Source: Planctomycetota bacterium (GTDB lineage: Bacteria; Planctomycetota; UBA1135; GCA-002686595). Taken from it: 64,000 nt of DNA. Below are positions 62,491 to 64,000 of the stretch, piece after piece. How positions within the stretch are numbered: position 1 is the stretch's first letter; every line of letters begins with the position of its first letter. The notes under the pieces are model-generated. The model searched no databases, was not told where the DNA came from, and saw nothing but the letters and a program-made list of their open reading frames with translations. Both the position numbers and the translations under genes were made by a program. The stretch is taken from the NCBI GenBank assembly GCA_029259635.1, contig JAJDEU010000018.1:1-64000 (forward strand), read 5' to 3'.

Positions 62491-63803
62491 CCGACCTCTC
62501 TGAGCACCTCGTTCGCGAAGGCCACGAAGTGCGCGTGATTTGTTCGCGCGGACGGTACTTCGAAGGTAAGGGGACTGCCAGCGCGCGAGAGGCTCGAAAC
62601 GGTGTGGAGATTCGTCGTGTTCGGGCGACGTCGTTCGGCAAGCGCGCTCATCTCGGCCGGCTCGTGGACTATCTGAGTTTTCATGTGCTCGCGACACTCG
62701 CGGTACTCAGCTCGCGTTGGGCTGACGTTGTCGTGACTCTGACGACTCCGCCTTTGATCGGCTTATGCGGACGATTGGCGCGCATGCTGCATGGAACGAA
62801 GCACGTCAACTTCGTGATGGATTTGCATCCCGATGCAGAGTTCGAGTGCGGGATGATCGATCGAGCGAGCTTGCCGGGCCGAGTCCTCTCGAGAGTGGCG
62901 GGATCCATCCTGAGCAAGGCCGACAAGAACGTCGTGCTCGGCCGCTACCAAGCCAAGCGCGTGATGGGCTGGGGTGCCCGAGAAAATTCGATCGTAGAGA
63001 TTCCCGTCTGGAGCGACGGCGAAGAGATCGCGCCCGTGCCGCATGCGGAGAATCCGATCCGAAAGCGCATGGGCTGGGACGAACGTTTCGTCGTGATGTA
63101 CTCCGGCAACGCGGGCATTGTGCACATGTTCGACGAGGTGCTCGACGCGGCTGACCAACTCTCGAAGTCCGATCCGGAAGTTCAGTTCGTCTTCATCGGC
63201 GGCGGTCCGCGAAAAGCAGAGATCGAGGCGGGAGTGAAGGAGAGAGCGCTCTCGAACGTCAGCTTCCACGGCTACTTCGAACGCGAGGAGCTGCGCTATT
63301 CCCTCTCGGCCGCGGACGTGCACTTCATGTCCCTGTTGCCGCAGCATGTCGGAATCGCCGTCCCCGGAAAGCTCTACGGAATTCTTGCGGCCGGCCGACC
63401 GGTGCTCTTCGTTGGGGATTCTCGGTCGGAATCAGCGGAGACGATTGTTGCCGCTCGGGCGGGCTCGGTCTTCAAGGTCGGCGAAGGTACGGCTCTAGCC
63501 GATGAGATCCGGGCGTTGAAGAATGACAGCGATCGTCGAGTCGGGCTTGGTCGCAACGGTCGTGAGTACTTTTTGGCAACGCACGAGCGACAGGTTTGCG
63601 TCTCGGCTTGGAACGACCTGCTCGAGTCCGTTGCCGGAGTCGAGCCGTCGCTTAAATACACAGGCTCCACAAGCGGGTCGAGGAACTCTCCACATTTTGA
63701 CCCGGGTCAAGTGGATGAAGTGCCTTCACCGTTCGCGGCGAAGAGTGCACCGACCGGTTCGCCTGAAGCTTCTGCGGTTACGACCACGAGTGAGGTCCGT
63801 TGA
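62424..63803 (+). CDS. Glycosyltransferase family 4 (WbuB-like)
   Basis: A 459-residue retaining glycosyltransferase of the GT-B fold. N-terminal features are FVNQYYWPDFASTGQHLTDL and DVVVTLTTPPLIGL; the nucleotide-sugar-binding motif near the C-terminus is GIAVPGKLYGILAAGRPVLFVG, with the E-x7-E-like RSESAETI following. WbuB-type enzymes transfer sugars in O-antigen or exopolysaccharide assembly. The start lies inside the upstream epimerase gene and is a good ATG before MARYLFVNQ. A polar tail of ~50 residues follows the GT domain. Confidence 0.9.
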   Translation: MARYLFVNQYYWPDFASTGQHLTDLSEHLVREGHEVRVICSRGRYFEGKGTASAREARNGVEIRRVRATSFGKRAHLGRLVDYLSFHVLATLAVLSSRWADVVVTLTTPPLIGLCGRLARMLHGTKHVNFVMDLHPDAEFECGMIDRASLPGRVLSRVAGSILSKADKNVVLGRYQAKRVMGWGARENSIVEIPVWSDGEEIAPVPHAENPIRKRMGWDERFVVMYSGNAGIVHMFDEVLDAADQLSKSDPEVQFVFIGGGPRKAEIEAGVKERALSNVSFHGYFEREELRYSLSAADVHFMSLLPQHVGIAVPGKLYGILAAGRPVLFVGDSRSESAETIVAARAGSVFKVGEGTALADEIRALKNDSDRRVGLGRNGREYFLATHERQVCVSAWNDLLESVAGVEPSLKYTGSTSGSRNSPHFDPGQVDEVPSPFAAKSAPTGSPEASAVTTTSEVR

Positions 63804-64000
63804 ACCCGGCAGTCCGCAGTTCGATTCCTCGTCGCGCGATGACCGCTCCCAATCCGTGGGGTTTGGCGATCGCGATCGGCGTGCTGTTCGGTTGGTTAGC
63901 TTGCCAGCGAGATTTCGGACCGGATGGATTCTTCATCCCGTTGAAGGGTCTCCTCGTAGCCGTACTCGGTCTCGCGCCGGGTCTGATCTACTTTCACCGC
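63800..64000 (+). CDS. Start of a membrane protein gene, incomplete at the window end
   Basis: An open frame of 67 codons runs from a TTG that overlaps the glycosyltransferase stop (TTGA), the same start style as at 53722. An ATG at 63839 is the alternative. The visible part has two hydrophobic segments: GLAIAIGVLFGWLAC, then PLKGLLVAVLGLAPGLIYF. The context suggests a polymerase, flippase or ligase for the saccharide; too little is visible to decide. Confidence 0.55.
   Translation, partial: MNPAVRSSIPRRAMTAPNPWGLAIAIGVLFGWLACQRDFGPDGFFIPLKGLLVAVLGLAPGLIYFHR

Noticed and set aside
63815..63835. T-loop-like bases (GTTCGATTCC) suggesting a tRNA
   Set aside because: They lie in an open coding frame and no cloverleaf can be built around them.

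Overview
The window is one continuous stretch of a GC-rich bacterial chromosome (by eye about 60% G+C), densely coded on both strands. It has no rRNA, tRNA, CRISPR array or transposase that I can recognise. The gene content points to Planctomycetota or a close relative. It has a TIGR02999-type ECF sigma factor next to a PASTA-less Ser/Thr kinase with a TPR-like tail, two further ECF sigma factors, a large secreted TPR-CHAT protein, several FG-GAP/VCBS surface proteins, a Spondin_N+CHRD protein, a formylglycine-type sulfatase, a PafA-like alkaline phosphatase and a TraB/GumN-like protein. This assignment is inferred from gene families; no marker gene is present to prove it.

Layout. 1-2589: poor-quality-looking window edge, an AIM24-like protein, and two tandemly duplicated small lipoproteins. 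2590-12933: a sulfate-activation/alkaline-phosphatase-superfamily cluster with a ribbon-helix-helix-like small protein, ATP sulfurylase, a sulfatase-like protein with a Thr at the nucleophile position, APS kinase, a Rieske oxygenase, two large membrane-associated AP-superfamily hydrolases, a second RHH-like small protein and a three-segment membrane protein. 13081-17372: Spondin/CHRD protein, an ECF sigma/two-TM pair, and a divergent AraC/NmrA pair with a 25-bp palindrome between them. 17590-24836: ECF sigma, kinase, serine hydrolase, palindromic element 1, radical SAM/SPASM protein. 24948-34936: ECF sigma with putative membrane anti-sigma, then a forward run of surface protein, TPR-CHAT protease, subtilase and lipoprotein. 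34957-37561: reverse cluster of CysQ-like phosphatase, rhodanese and FIST protein. 37837-40693: KorA/KorB 2-oxoacid:ferredoxin oxidoreductase, then palindromic element 2. 41075-44818: two SPFH proteins and a secreted HExxH protein. 44898-51764: methyltransferase, TraB-like protein with an inserted pseudopilin-like domain, aldehyde dehydrogenase, PafA-like phosphatase, sulfatase. 51918-58320: a tightly overlapping six-gene run of ABC ATPase, permease, PDZ lipoprotein, two VCBS proteins and a cytochrome c lipoprotein. 58328-64000: TIGR01777 epimerase, carbamoyltransferase, GDP-mannose-3,5-epimerase-like protein, glycosyltransferase, and the start of a membrane protein (surface polysaccharide theme).

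The strongest unexplained signal is a pair of equally sized 232-bp palindromic elements (23421-23652 and 40714-40945), in opposite orientation. They share 41-bp outer arms, in which the two differences between copies are compensated on the opposite arm, and asymmetric 15/16-nt linkers. Each carries a different, perfectly palindromic core of 58 bp + 3-nt loop + 58 bp. The next most interesting are a TraB-like protein interrupted by a GspG-like domain, the shared C-terminal Leu-Gly-Tyr tail on four small proteins, and the six-gene ABC/PDZ/VCBS/cytochrome run.
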